From Alnus glutinosa (taxonomy: Eukaryota; Streptophyta; Magnoliopsida; Fagales; Betulaceae), in contig NC_084889.1 of NCBI RefSeq assembly GCF_958979055.1, positions 13,656,761-13,720,760 on the forward strand: a stretch of DNA of 64,000 nt, in the 5' to 3' direction. A program made the position numbers and the translations under genes. Position 1 is the stretch's first letter. Every line of letters begins with the position of its first letter. A model generated the notes under the pieces. It was not told where the DNA came from. It did no database searches and was given only the letters and a program-made list of their open reading frames with translations. This document shows, in pieces, positions 1 through 15,187 of this stretch.

Positions 1-271
1 TTTCTTGAATACTTACAAAGTGCTCTATGCACTAATATATACAATAAGTGTACATTAATGTGAAATACAAAATAAGGAATACAGAATAATTATCATTTCC
101 GTTTCTTCATGTCATTTACAGCACTATTTAGTGCCTTGGCTGTCATTTACTGCGCCATTGCTGTTGACAATCAGTAGCTTGATTATCGTGATTCGCATAA
201 TCTGTAGCTTAAGTTTTGCATGTTGCAGCACCAACTTTGGTTGGAATGCCATTTGTAGAATGGTGTTTAAC
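1..271 (-). repeat. 3' LTR of Ty1/copia element (truncated by window edge)
   Basis: This matches the second LTR at 4599-5511 almost base for base, once the Cassandra insertion there is removed. On the minus strand the LTR begins TGTTAAACACC at 271. A G-rich polypurine tract lies immediately inside it (272-283, read on the minus strand as CCGGGGGGGGA). About 30 bases of the far end fall outside the window, judged by alignment to the other LTR. The two LTRs differ at scattered sites, so the insertion is not recent. Confidence 0.85.
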
Positions 272-3200
272 ATCCCCCCCCGGAAGTTGATGGGGTAGGA
301 CACACCATCAACTTGGATTTCAAATTATTAAATCGAGTGGAGGAGAGACCTTTGTTAAAAATATCAGCAAGTTGATCATCAGTGGAAATAAACTTGATCA
401 TAAGATCATGATTAACAGTTTTTTCACGAACAAAATGATAGTCGACCTCAATATGTTTTGTACGAGCATGAAACACGGGATTAGAAGCCAATGAGAGTGC
501 ACTAACATTATCACACCAAATAAGTGGATCAAAGAGAATAGGAAAATGAAGTTCCTTGAATAAAATCCTAAGTTAGTACAGTTCATAGGCAACAATGGCA
601 AGAGACCTATATTCGGCTTCAGTGCTGGACTTAGTGAACACGTATTGCTTCTTACCACTCCATGACACCAAACAACTAAAAAAAAAAAAAAAAAAAATAA
701 TCGAAGGTGGAGCGCCTGTCAACCAACCCATCAGAATCACAATAGGCAGTGAGATGGAGAGGACCTTTTGAATAGAGAAATTCATGATCAATGACACCTT
801 TAAGGTATCGTAAGACCCATTTTGCAGCAATCCAATGTGCAATGGAAGGGTTGTGCATGTGTTAACATAGTTGATTCATAGAGAAGGTAATCTCGAGCCT
901 TGTCAATGTGCAATAGAGTAATGCACCAATTACCTGCCGATATGCAGTAAGGTGTGATAATGGCTCTCCATCATACCATGAGAGTTTCAATCCAGATGGA
1001 CATGGTGACTTGGCTAGTTTGGCATTAGCGATGTTCACTTGTAATAGCAAGTCAGTAATATATTTAGATTGGCTCAAATGCAAACCTGCTGCAGTGCGAT
1101 GAACCTGAATGCCCAAGAAAAAATTGAGAGGACCAAGGTCCTTGAGTGGGAACTCCTGTTGCATGCAAGTGATTAATGAGTTGATAAGGGAAGAATCAGT
1201 CACGATGACAATGATTTCATGCACATAGATTAGGAGAAATAAGTGAACGACATTCAAGTGAAAAGTAAAGAGTGATGAATCCACCAATGATGCTGCAAAA
1301 TCAAGATCCAAAAGAAATGAGGACAAGTGAGTGAACCATGCCTGTGGGGCTTATTTCAAGCCATAGATGGCTTTATGTAGCTTGCAAACAAAATCAAGGT
1401 GCTCCTTATTGATAAATCCTTGAGGTTGATCCATATATACTTCTTTAAGTAGATTTCCATGTAGGAAAGCATTTGAGACATCCAACAGTCTAATTTCCCA
1501 ATCAAAGTGGACAACCAAAGTGAGCACAATTCTAATGGTAGAGGGCTTGATGACATGGCTAAATATCTCGACATAGTCAATTCCACTCGGTTGATCAAAT
1601 CCTTTAGCTACCAACTTAGCTTTAAATCTCTCAACTGTCCCACCAGACTTACGTTTGATCTTGTAGACCCATCTATTGCAAATTATGTTGTGGTTGGCAG
1701 GTCTTGGGCATAGAGACCAAGTTCCAGTGGATAAAAGAGCCTCGAACTCTTGTGTCAAAGCAAGCCTCTACTGAGAATCACTATGCGCCTTGTTATAGCA
1801 AGATGGCTCAACCTCAGCAAGAGTAGTATGAAAGGTCTGCAATGAAAACTTAGTAGAGTACAATTTATGGTCCGAGAATTGCTTTGGCTTTAGATTACCT
1901 ATTCTTGAGCGAGTGACCATTTGGTGAGAAGGAGTTGGTAGTGAAGTCTCAGAAGGCAAGGAGATGAGGTATGAATGGTTATTGGCAGGGAGGAGTTGGA
2001 GTGTGAAGTAACTGAAGGCAATAGTATAGATGAGGAATGATGTCCAGTATTGGGTGAGGAAGGGAGTGATTCTCTCATATTCTCAAGAGTAATAGGGGTG
2101 GAGTCATGTGTACGTGAAGTAGGAATATCAATCACAACAGGTGTATTAGTCATAGGAGATGTATCAATAAAGGGAAGCATAGTACTGAAGGGAACAAAGA
2201 AAGGAGAATCAACTGTAGCATTTATCTTAGCAAATAGAGTGAAAGTAGCACTGTCCATTGCAGGAAAAGTATTTTCATAAATTAAAAAAAAAAAAAAAAA
2301 AATGGCATTCCTTGACAAATAGACTTTGTTATGGATAGCAGGAAATGTATTTTCATAAAAAAAATAGCATTCGTTGACAAATAGACTTTGCTGGTGAGTG
2401 GATCAAGACATACAATTGTATCCTGCATAATTGTAATCAAAGAAAATGCAAGGTTTTGATCGAAATTGTAATTTGTGTAAACCGAAAGGGAGAAGGAGTG
2501 GATAACATTTACAACCAAAAACACGCAATTGTTTATAGTCAAGGTCTTTCTTATACAATCTAAAGAAAGGTGTCTCATATTGAAGGACTGGAGTGGGAAG
2601 TCTATTGATGATGAAAACAGCTAGCTATGACAAAGGCATCAACCTAATATTTGTTTGATAAATGTGAATGAGCCAAGAGAGTTAATCTTACTTCAAGTAT
2701 ATGCTTCAACTTTCTCTCAGCAAGACCGTTTTGCTGTGAAGTGTGGGGACATGATTTTTATTGTATAATCCAATTTTTGGCAAGAAAAGATTGAAATTGT
2801 AGGGAGATATATTTACCTCCTCCATCAGATTGAAGTTGTTTAATGGTAGATGAAAATTGATTTTCGGGTAGCAGTTTAAATTTAACAAAACTCTCAAAGG
2901 CTTCAGATTTAGCATACAATGGATAGAACCAAGTATACCATGGGAAGTCATCACTAAAAACAATCTAATATTTATAACCGCTCATTGATTGAATTGGTGA
3001 GGTCCAAATATCAGTATGGATAAATTGTAAAGGATGTGATGAGATGCGTGTGGAAAAATTAAAGGGTTTTCATTTGCATTTGCCCATTTGACATTAAACA
3101 CAAATCACATCTTTATTGAAATTTTCTTGAGAAGCAGGTAATTGACTAGACTTAACAACTTTGGAAACAATTTCAGAAGAAGAATGACCTAATCTAAAAT

Positions 3201-4526
3201 GCCAACCCAAGGATGAATTCCTTATTCCTAAAAAAGATATAACCACTTGTCGTATTTGATGAAAATCCTTTATAAACTACAATGGATAAAGACTATTATT
3301 ACTCTTTCCCGCCACGAGGAATGCATGAGTTTGATTGTCCTTAACCAAAAAAAAAAAAAATGAAAAGATGTCAATATAAAATATTAGTGATTGTTAACAC
3401 AGAATTTATGAATGGAAAGTAAATTGGCTGATGCGTTTGGACAATGTAAAACATTTTTGAGATAAAACTTAGAGTTGGTAGAGTTTAGATTGTTGAACTA
3501 GAATTGTCAATATTCAAGCCAGCCCCATTCCATACTGGAACAATATCACTGCTCTCGAAAGGTTGTTGGATTTGTGAATTCTCAAAAGCATTAGTGATGT
3601 GTGCATTAGCAGTCTAATGCCTGGTGATTTGATTTCCCACAAATTTGACAAAGTACACGAGTAGTATTGCTAAAATTTGGTACACCACTGCTTGGAACTG
3701 CCCTTGGCTTAGGCTGGAAGGCTCCCATGGGTTGAGCAGAAAAGTCAGAATGATGGGACTTAGTGAATTGGGATGGATATTTGACCTGGGGTACTTTGTT
3801 TTTCCTGCTGGGAAAATTTCAAGAGTTGGATCTTTGAGCATACAAGGCAAATGTGTTGCTGTCACGAGCAACAACTTGTTGCTGATTTAGCATTAGTTCA
3901 TGATTCAATAACTCATCTTGGAAGTCATCGAAAGACAGAGAAGTATTTCGGGTTGCAAGTGAAAATATAGTAACAAAAGTGCTAAAGATAGGGTTGAGTC
4001 CACTGATGATGAGGGAAATCAAATCCTCATCATCTACTGACTTACCTACCGCAGCTAGCTGATCTCCCCAGGTTTTTGCAGTCAACAGGTATTCAATGCA
4101 GTTCTTGGACCGTTGTTGTAGGGTCTGCAATTGCCTCTTCAAATGAGTGATCCGAGAACGTGATTTCGAAGCATATTTGTTTGCTAACACATCCCACACT
4201 TGCTTAGAAGTGTTTAAGCCAAAAACAATTGAGAGAACACTCTTGGACAATGTGATATTGATCTAGCTAAGTAAGTACTTATCTTTCTTAGTCCAGATAG
4301 AGAATTCTAGATTAGTTGTTTACTTACCTCGTTCATCAGACATGAATTGCTGCGGGCATGGCTCAGAACTGTCAATAATACCCAACAGCTCGTGACTTTT
4401 CAAAATAGGGACGATCAGAGATAGCCATCTAAGGTAATTACTATCTTCAACAAATTTGATGGCCATTTGCTGTGTGAGGCTAGGAAGAGTGCAATTGTTT
4501 GTTGTCATGGTATTAGAAGATGTCAT
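267..4526 (-). pseudogene. Ty1/copia gag-pol polyprotein, decayed
   Basis: The order on the minus strand is gag, protease/integrase region, reverse transcriptase, RNase H, which is the Ty1/copia order. Gag (about 3830-4526) starts at a Met followed by TSSNTMTTNN and carries the UBN2-type pattern VWDVLANKYASKSRSRI and ISGLNPIF. The RT part (about 860-1758) shows RWVYKIKRKSGGTVERFKAKLVAKGF, LLDVSNAFLHGNL and EVYMDQPQGF. RNase H (267-850) shows KSSTEAEYRSLA and ends near NLKSKL. The frame is broken many times. The RT active site reads YVHE instead of YVDD. Homopolymer A/T tracts (677-697, 2283-2301, 3346-3360) interrupt coding sequence. An insertion of roughly 70-80 bp is tandemly repeated near 2260-2390. 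It cannot encode a working polyprotein. Confidence 0.9.
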
Positions 4527-4585
4527 GTAAAAGAAAAGATATAGCAAGAGATGAAAGAAGGATTGAATGGGCGTGAGCCTAAGAG

Positions 4586-4598
4586 TGCTCTGATACCA
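4586..4598 (-). other. copia primer binding site (tRNA-iMet type)
   Basis: Directly inside the 5' LTR the minus strand reads TGGTATCAGAGCACTC. This is the usual plant retrotransposon primer binding site complementary to the 3' end of initiator tRNA-Met. It fixes the orientation of the copia element as minus and the inner LTR edge at 4599. Confidence 0.85.
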
Positions 4599-5511
4599 TG
4601 AAAAAAATCTTGTATTTACAAAAGAAGATTTCTTGAATAATTACAAAGAGGTGCACACACTAATATATACAATAGGCGTACATTAATGTGAAATACAAAA
4701 TAAGAAATATAGAATGATTATCATTGTCGTTTCTTCATGTCATTTACCGTATCATTTTCATTTCTTCCGGTCATTTACTACACCATTGCTGTTGACAATC
4801 AGTAGCTTGATTGTCGTGATTCTCATAATTTGCAGTTGTGATGTCTCATATCGCATGTGTATGAGAATGATGATGAACTTATATGTAGATTCACACCATT
4901 CTTGAAGCAATGCGTTTTAAAGCCGTGATGACTATGAACTCGGCCATCAGAACTCCGCAGCTAAATATGTTTTTGTGAAAGTAGTATCAGGATGGGTGAC
5001 TTCCTAGGAAATTTGGTTTGTGGAAGTAAAAAGTGGACAATATTGTGTCGTTGAGGTGGGTCTTTACAAATAGTATCAGAGTCATTGTCCAACCTAAGAT
5101 AAGGAGAGCGTGCACAAACCCATGATGGTCGCTAGTGGGCACTCGCTAGGATGCATGCCAAGAATGGAGTGATCTATGAAGGTCGCCAGTGGGAACACTA
5201 GTCCCAAGAGGGGGTGATTGTGACGTCCCACATCACTTGGGTATGGGAATGAAGATGTGCTTATATGTATATTTGCACACTTCTTGAAACAATACGTTTT
5301 AAAGTCGTGATGGCCATGAACCCATCAGAACTCCACAGTTAAACATGAGAGTAGTACCAGGATGGGTGACTTTTTGAAAAATTTGGTTTGGAGGAGTTAA
5401 AAGCGGACAATATTGTGTTATTGAGGTAAATCATTATAGCAGCTTAAGTTTCGCATTCTGCAGCACCAACTTTGGTTGGAATGCCAGTTGCATAATGGTG
5501 TACGTTTAACA
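4599..5511 (-). repeat. 5' LTR of the copia element, split by Cassandra
   Basis: The LTR is TG...CA bounded: plus-strand tg at 4599 next to the primer binding site, and minus-strand TGTTAAACG at 5511. It aligns with 1-271 in two blocks, 4629-4836 and 5439-5511. The 602-bp intervening segment is a complete Cassandra element. Without it the LTR is about 310 bp. Confidence 0.85.
4837..5438 (+). mobile_element. Cassandra TRIM retrotransposon (5S-like LTRs), complete
   Basis: Two direct LTRs (4837-5068 and 5219-5438) begin TGTGATGTC and TGTGACGTC. Each contains a stretch resembling plant 5S rRNA: CATCAGAACTCCGCAG, then GTAGTATCAGGATGGGTGAC in the first copy (about 4944-5003). This 5S-like segment inside the LTR defines Cassandra. 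After the first LTR comes a degenerate tRNA-Met primer site (TAGTATCAGAGT, about 5071), then about 150 bp of non-coding interior, then a purine-rich tract AGAGGGGGTGAT just before the second LTR. The flanks carry a 5-bp target duplication, GCAGT (4832-4836) and GCAGC (5439-5443), with one transition. The element is non-autonomous and has no ORF. Confidence 0.88.
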
Positions 5512-6142
5512 GCATAAACATGGCTATATACCATGTTAAAATATTAAAATAAAATTGAAAATAATAATATAAGCGGAAACAACGGACAGACAGAGTTTTG
5601 AAATGGTTTGGCCTACATCCACCATTGGTAATGACCAATAAAACTACATTTTGTTTATAGGATGTTAGTTACAATATTGGTATTTATCGAGCTGAGTATT
5701 ATAGTAGATGAGTTGTGTGAGAAATTAAAGCCAGTAAAGAAATCCTAAAAAATGAAATCTCTTCTAGAATTTAACATATATAAAACAACAAAGTTTTTGT
5801 GATTTTTATTTTTTATATATATAATTTTTTAAATATAATTATATATAATTAGTAATCAGAATATATATATGACAATTACAAGCGCTCGTGGACCCAAGCG
5901 AAAAAATAACCGACCATTTCAAGCATGGCTTCTGTTTATGCAGGTTAAATATATAATATTATACAAATCAAATCCAAATTACCTGCAATAAGTTAATTTT
6001 GAAGGCTATTCTTCCCTGCATAGACACAAGATTAATCCAGCTAATACCTACAGCCATAAAGCTCTGAAAAATCTTTTGAAATTCATGTTTTACGTACGCA
6101 CATACATAAATCTGCATGATCTCCACGTATAAAACAACAGAG
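5512..6142. other. intergenic, no gene seen
   Basis: A/T-rich DNA between the copia LTR and the stop codon of the cellulase gene. It includes a short TATATA-rich stretch at 5810-5870. The last 100-150 bases probably include the 3' UTR of the minus-strand cellulase gene. I see no ORF with recognisable similarity. Confidence 0.5.
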
Positions 6143-9559
<3,417 letters not shown>

Positions 9560-9560
<1 letters not shown>

Positions 9561-9768
9561 TCTAGAATAGCTAATCAAAATCCATTTTATCTAGTTTAGT
9601 TAATGAGTTTTAAAATGCATCATACATCCGATTATCTATTCTTAACTCTATATTATTTTTCATTAATATTTTTCATTATAGTATATTTTTTTCCACGTGG
9701 GTCCCGCTTGATAACTCCATTACTTTACACACTTTCCCTTAGATCTCCACTATAAAGGAAGAAAAAAG

Positions 9769-9806
<38 letters not shown>

Positions 9807-11040
9807 AAGAACGTGGAGTCTTGGAGGGAAAAGGAAAAGGAAAAAAAAAAAAAAAAGCGGAAAATGTGGAGATAAAGAATAAAAAAGAAAATAGATACGT
9901 GAATAGTATAACCATACTTGTAAAGTTGCACAAATTATGGAATAAAGAAAAATTTATTCTAAAGTTGGAATACATAAGCCGATAGAGTCTCTTTTTAGCA
10001 CTTTTGATATCTATTCTAACTTAAAGTTGCAAATAAATAATCTATTGAGTGCTCTTAATGGCTTATGAATTTTTCAATCTAGAATAACTAATCAAAATCT
10101 ATTTTATCTAGTTTAGCTAATGAGTTTTAAAATGCACTATACATCCGATTATCTATTCTTTAACTCTATATTATTTTTTTTATTATTTTTCATTAATTTT
10201 TTTTAGGGAAAACTTCAATTTACCCCCATGAAGTTGTCACCAATTTGCAATTCTAACACCAATGTTTCAATTTTGTTAATTGCACCCCATTAAGTTTCAG
10301 AAATTTTCAATTTAGGGAATCCGTCCAAATCAACCGTCTAACTTAACGAAATTTTCCTCACGTGTCATGCAGGTGCGTTTTTTGTCCCCAAAAAGACGAA
10401 AATGCCCTTGTTCCCAATTTTTTTTTTTTGGTGTTTTAAAGAAACGGTGCCATTTTAAATGAGGGCAATTTTGTAAGTTCTGAACCAAAAAAGTCACATG
10501 TCGCGCACGTGGTCTCCATTCCGTCACTTCAGACGGCAAAAAATGACAGATTCCCTAAATTGAAAATTTCTGAAACTTAATGGGGTGCAATTAACAAAAT
10601 TGAAACATTGGTGTTAGAATTGCAAATCGGTGACAACTTCATGGGGGTAAATTGAAGTTTTCCCTTTTTTTTTTATTATAGTATTTTTTTTCCACGTGGG
10701 TCCTCCTTGATAACTCTATTACTTTACACACTTTCCCTAGATCTCCACTATAAATGAAGAAAAAAAAAAAAAAAAAAAAGGAAGAACGTGGAGTGGTGGA
10801 GGGAAAAAGGAAAAAAAAAAAAAAAAAAACAAAGCTAAAAAGGTGGAGATAAATAATAAAAAAAAAAAAATAGATAAGTGAATAGTATAACTCTACTTGT
10901 AAAATTGCACTAATTATGAAATTAAGAAAAATCTATTCTAGAGTTAGAATATATAAATTGATGGAGTCTCTTTTTAGCACTTTTGTTATCTACTCTAACT
11001 TAAAGTTGCAAATAAATAATCCATTGAGAGTGCTCTAAGC
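9560..11040. repeat. direct duplication of an A/T-rich segment (two copies)
   Basis: 9560-10040 and 10078-11040 share the same order of phrases: TGAGTTTTAAAATGCA, CATCCGATTATCTATTC, CCACGTGGGTCC, AGATCTCCACTATAAA, long poly-A runs, then AGTCTCTTTTTAGCAC. The second copy is split by the foldback element at 10206-10664. The segment may itself be a transposon relic. No coding content is seen. Confidence 0.75.
10206..10664. mobile_element. foldback MULE-type MITE
   Basis: The element has inverted repeats of about 118 bp (10206-10322 and 10547-10664) beginning GGGAAAACTTCAATTTAC, leaving a 225-bp core. It sits in a poly-T tract; the 9 bases on either side (TTTTTTTTA and TTTTTTTTT) fit a 9-bp target duplication but are low complexity. 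It interrupts the second copy of the surrounding direct duplication, so it is younger than that duplication. No ORF is seen. Confidence 0.75.
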
Positions 11041-11449
11041 CTTTCGGCACATCGTCTAGAGCCAGGTTTTTGTATGTGGGTAGTATCATAATTTACACTG
11101 TTGTAGTCCCACTCTTCTGCTAGCCACTCCAGCCAGGAGTAGGTCCAGTCACCCTCTAGGTCCCAAGGTAATTTCAAATCTTTAAATTTCCCTAGCCTTT
11201 CCTTTCCTTTTTCTGAAAACACGTTGTTTGGTAAAAATTTCTGTCGGAGTTTTTAGAGTGTGTTTACTTAATTACCTGGTCGACTTATGAAATTTGATCA
11301 TTTATTATTCATATATACTGATTTATTTTAGAGGAATGCTAGAGCTCTTTCTAGTGTTCTTCTGGTGTCCGGCCATCTAAAATGATATAAATATAATAAA
11401 AAAAATTTATATTTATGTCTTTCCAGATGAATACCAAAAAATTACTAAA

Positions 11450-12540
11450 AGAAACTTTAGCATTCCTCTTTATTTTATTTTAAGGTTTGATTTTAATCGG
11501 TAAGATTTTACATTAATTCGATCTCTAATTGTATTTTCTATTCGGACCGTACGTCCTTATTCATTAATATTTCATTCACGCTTTGTTTTCTCTTAAAACT
11601 TGTGTATTATTTCTTTTAATTGTTACATACGTGGGACATTTATTCTCAGGCACGTACGTTAAATTCTATTAATTGGCAACCTAAGTAAAGCTACAACCTT
11701 ATATATATATATATATGGTAGATTTCGCGGAAAATGGTGTGTTTTTTTTTTTTTTTTTTTCATAATTAGGATATACGCAATCATGGTGATGGAAATATTC
11801 AAAGTGATCGATTTTAATTCCTCGTATAAGAATCTAATTCTATATATGGTGATCTTTGTCATTTTTTAATGTTCGGAAAGATTAATTTTGCATGAATTCG
11901 ATCTCTAATTGTATTTCCTATTATGATAGGTCTTATTTAATGTTTCATTCACGTTTGTTTTCTCTTAAAAATTGAGTTTTATTTCTTTAATTGTTTTAAT
12001 TAATTGTTAGATACGTGGGACATTTATTCTATTAAATGCTAGTATATATTATAATAAATATTTGGCATCTTATTTGACAACAAAGGTAAAGTTTCAACCT
12101 CATTTAGCAAAATCGTAATTTTTCAGAATTAGTGCCAATGCAATCATGGTGTTAGAAGAGAAATGATTCATTTTCTCTTCCGGTTTTACTTTCATCCTTT
12201 CACTTTTGAACATAACCATTGGATCGATCTCTAGGGCACATGTGAGTCTCTCATAATGATAATTTTAAAAAATATGAGGATTAGAAAAGGAACCGAGAGG
12301 AGAATGTATAGCACGTCGGGTGTACGTTAGACATTTTCCAAGTGATTTCGATGTTTGCCTCCTGATATTAGAATCTGAATCTAATGTAATCATTTTTTTA
12401 TTCATAGACCAAATTAGATATATATTGATTTATTTTATTGTAATTTAATTCTATTCCGACGGGCCTAGCTTATTCAATTATATATATAAATATGCTTACA
12501 ATACAGACTTCCAAATCTTCTAGTCTCTAAATTATTTTAC
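11450..12540 (+). repeat. tandemly repeated 5' flank of the aspartic protease relic
   Basis: Two neighbouring blocks (about 11460-11700 and 11870-12120) share TTTCATTCACG, TTTGTTTTCTCTTAAAA, TACGTGGGACATTTATTC and a following AAAGT/CTACAACC-like phrase. A third block lies at 17970-18190 before the second protease copy. A partial fourth block appears near 12420-12460. The blocks look like repeated promoter DNA of the protease family. Confidence 0.6.
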
Positions 12541-12546
12541 ACATGC

Positions 12547-13941
12547 ATGGGAGGCATGTTAATTCATTCACGCTTTCTGGTTGTGTCTATTCTCTCCAAT
12601 TATCTTATAGGGCTTTTGGTTACGGCTGCTAGCAATGGTGGGTTTACCGCTGAGTTATTCCGACGAGACTCTCCTAAATCTCTTTTCAAAGTCCATCCAA
12701 ATACCCTCCTATCAGAAGAAGTAAGAGCAGACCAAGCTCATAATATCCTGAAGCTTAATTTCCATCGGAACACCACCCGTAGATATCTACGGCCTTGCCG
12801 ATACAGGTATAAATAAACAATTAATATTGTCATTTTAGGTCTATTTTTTTTATCCATATCTTGTTAACACTGAATTTTCTTTTTATGTATGTGTGAATTA
12901 ATGTTATTAATGCATGCAGCCAGTGACCTTAATTATTTGGACACCATGTGTACCTTGTGATTTTTGCAACGACAAGCAGATTTATCCCCTATTCGATCCT
13001 TCAAATTCCTCAACATACAGTAATATTTCTTGTCAATCTGAACAATGTCATCAACTGGACACGAAAACATGTTCTCCTGAAAATCTTTGCAACTATGCTA
13101 ATGAGTATGGTCCTATGGAGACGGTTTCTTCACCTCAGGTGTTTTGGGAAAAGAAACTGCAACCCTGACTTCCACCTCAGGGGAAGAAGTTTCCATGCAT
13201 AGATATTGTTTTTGGGTGTGGTCAAGAAAGCTATGCGAGTTTCAATGACCATGAGATGGGAATCATTGGTTTAGGAAGAGGGAATTTATCCTTTGTTTCT
13301 CAAATAGCATCCTCCTTTGGCAGCAAGAGCTTCTCCCATTGCTTCACGCCATATGGCACTGATCCTACCATTCCAGGCAAGATGAGTTTTGGCAATGGCA
13401 GCCAAGTTTTTGGCGATGGTGTGGTTTCAACGTACACCTTTAGTATCCAGATCAGACTTCCCTTAATTGGTATTTTGTCACACTGAAAGGAATTAGTGTT
13501 GGAGATAAATTTTTGCCCTACAGTTCTTCTTTAGGTACCGTTTCCGAGGGAAACGTGTTTCTCGATTCAGGGACTTCGTTAACGACGTTAGTGCCACAAG
13601 ATTTATTCGATCGCTTGGTGGCACAAGTGAAGAAGCAGATTCCGTTGGATCCCATTATTGTGGAAGATCTTCCATACCAGCTATGCTATAAGAGTGAAGA
13701 GAATCTTGACAGACCAATTTTGACCTTCCATTTTGAGGGTGCAGATGTGGTGCTAACGCCCATGCACACCTTCGTTCCAACAAAAGATGGAATTTTCTGC
13801 TTTGCCGTTCTATCTTCTGATTTTGTCGGTGGTATTTATGGATTTGGAGTATACGGAAACATTGCTCAATCAAATTTTTTGATCGGATATGATATGGAAA
13901 ATATGATGGTCTCTTTCAAACAGACTGACTGCACTAAGTAA
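12547..13941 (+). pseudogene. CDR1-like aspartic protease, copy 1 (frameshifted)
   Basis: Resembles secreted pepsin-like (A1 family) nepenthesin/CDR1-type proteases. Exon 1 (12547-12807) encodes a signal peptide (IHSRFLVVSILSNYLIGLL) and a propeptide, ending at LADTG, the start of the first active-site motif. An intron with an acceptor at 12919 follows. Next come the disulphide-rich segment (QIYPLFDPSNSSTYSNISC), MGIIGLGRG, the second active-site motif FLDSGT (about 13559) and the C-terminal IGYDMENMMVSFKQ. Four extra bases just after the first active site (about 12930) shift the frame into a stop. Further shifts occur near 13110, 13200 and 13440. No continuous reading frame survives, although the 3' part reads well. 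Confidence 0.85.
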
Positions 13942-14225
13942 GCTTGGTCTCAACTACTGTTCCCACGGTGATGGAGATTGAATAATAATCTTGGCTTTTA
14001 TTTTATAATCTTTGAGTTGCAATTAATTAACTACTACTTCTCTATTAATTTGTTTACGTTTATCAAATCCATCCTATGGAAAGTATTTGATTTCTTCCGA
14101 GAGTTCATTGTTGGTGTGAATGTAGGGCTGTTAATTGTTTACACGACCTGCAAATCTAACATTAAGTTATAAGAATTGACTTTATATTAAACGGGTTCGG
14201 GTGATCTTAATTATTGAAATGAAAA

Positions 14226-14485
14226 TAAATCAGGCAATAATAATTGTGAAAGACAATACACCCACATATGTCGAGGTTGTTCTAACATCAAATATATGTC
14301 CAGAAGAAGATATCTTAACTCACTACTCTTTCACAGCATTGATTTTCATCCCATTGCAAATCACCACAAGCCTAACAGCCATATTATTATATTAAAAATC
14401 CTGGCCTTTATTTAGTCCGTCCACGGAAACTAAAGCATACTTTGGACCCAATTTCTCGCAGACACAGTAGAGAGTAGGGATGAAC
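14226..14485 (-). pseudogene. fragment of FAP2 (exon 5, part of intron 5, exon 4)
   Basis: Closely matches the FAP2 gene at about 21755-21904 and 22030-22117. It contains intron 5 sequence, exon 5 and most of exon 4 in the same order and strand, but the intron 4 region between them (about 130 bp) has been deleted. Intron sequence is retained, so it arose from genomic duplication and not from a processed transcript. It lies 3' of protease copy 1, just as the full FAP2 lies 3' of protease copy 2. Confidence 0.8.
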
Positions 14486-15090
14486 ATCTCTACTTATGGA
14501 ATGTACAATGAGAGAGATCATTCAATTAGGAGAAATAGAATTTTATTTTTTTAAAAAAAAATCCCTTTAGATTAAGGAAAGTTCGATTATATATAAAATC
14601 TTTAATTCAAATTTTGAATTAAGGAAATCTTATTTTATTAGGTAGATTGTGTCAATCACATACTCATATATGCATTTGCCAACATCCTTTATAATACATT
14701 AAATATCAAATAATATTTGAAATCAAATAATACATTAAATTTGAATTTCATCTTTTTTTGAATTTGAACTTTTGATTCTAAAATATACTTACATATGTTT
14801 ACATTTTTTTTCCTTCTCATGTGATCTGATTGGCTGAACTATATATTGAGGGCCAATATCTTTTTGATTAGGTTGCTTTGAACAAAAAATAATAATCAGA
14901 TATCCTTTCTATTTTCCATTTCATGGTAAGGATTTAAAGTTAATACATCTAATGGTGTACATGATTTTACATTATTTAAAATTTTAAAAGACATGTTTAC
15001 ATTGACTTCATATACACCGTTAGATACATCAACTTCAAATCATGACCTTTCATTTAAAATAAATAGTATCGATTTCTCTGCAACAATATC
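14486..15090. other. A/T-rich spacer, no gene seen
   Basis: Between the FAP2 fragment and the second protease copy. No recognisable coding sequence, only low-complexity A/T DNA. Confidence 0.4.
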
Positions 15091-15091
15091 A

Positions 15092-15187
15092 TCATGTTTC
15101 ACTCACGCTTTGTAGTTGCTTCTATTCTCTCCAATTATTTTATGGGGCTTCTAGTTACAACGGCTACTAGCAATGGTAGGTTTACCT
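15092..15187 (+). pseudogene. aspartic protease copy 2, detached signal-peptide fragment
   Basis: Reads MFHSRFVVASILSNYFMGLL, matching the signal peptide of copy 1. It then breaks off into unrelated DNA. The rest of this copy appears to resume at about 18297, nearly 3.1 kb away, so it was probably separated by insertions. Confidence 0.75.

Noticed and set aside
4941..5010. 5S rRNA gene
   Set aside because: The 5S-like similarity is partial and repeated inside two direct LTRs with a primer site and target duplication, so it belongs to a Cassandra TRIM and not a 5S gene.
9725..9975. Minus-strand ORFs rich in Phe
   Set aside because: Made of poly-A/T tracts, low complexity with no protein signature.
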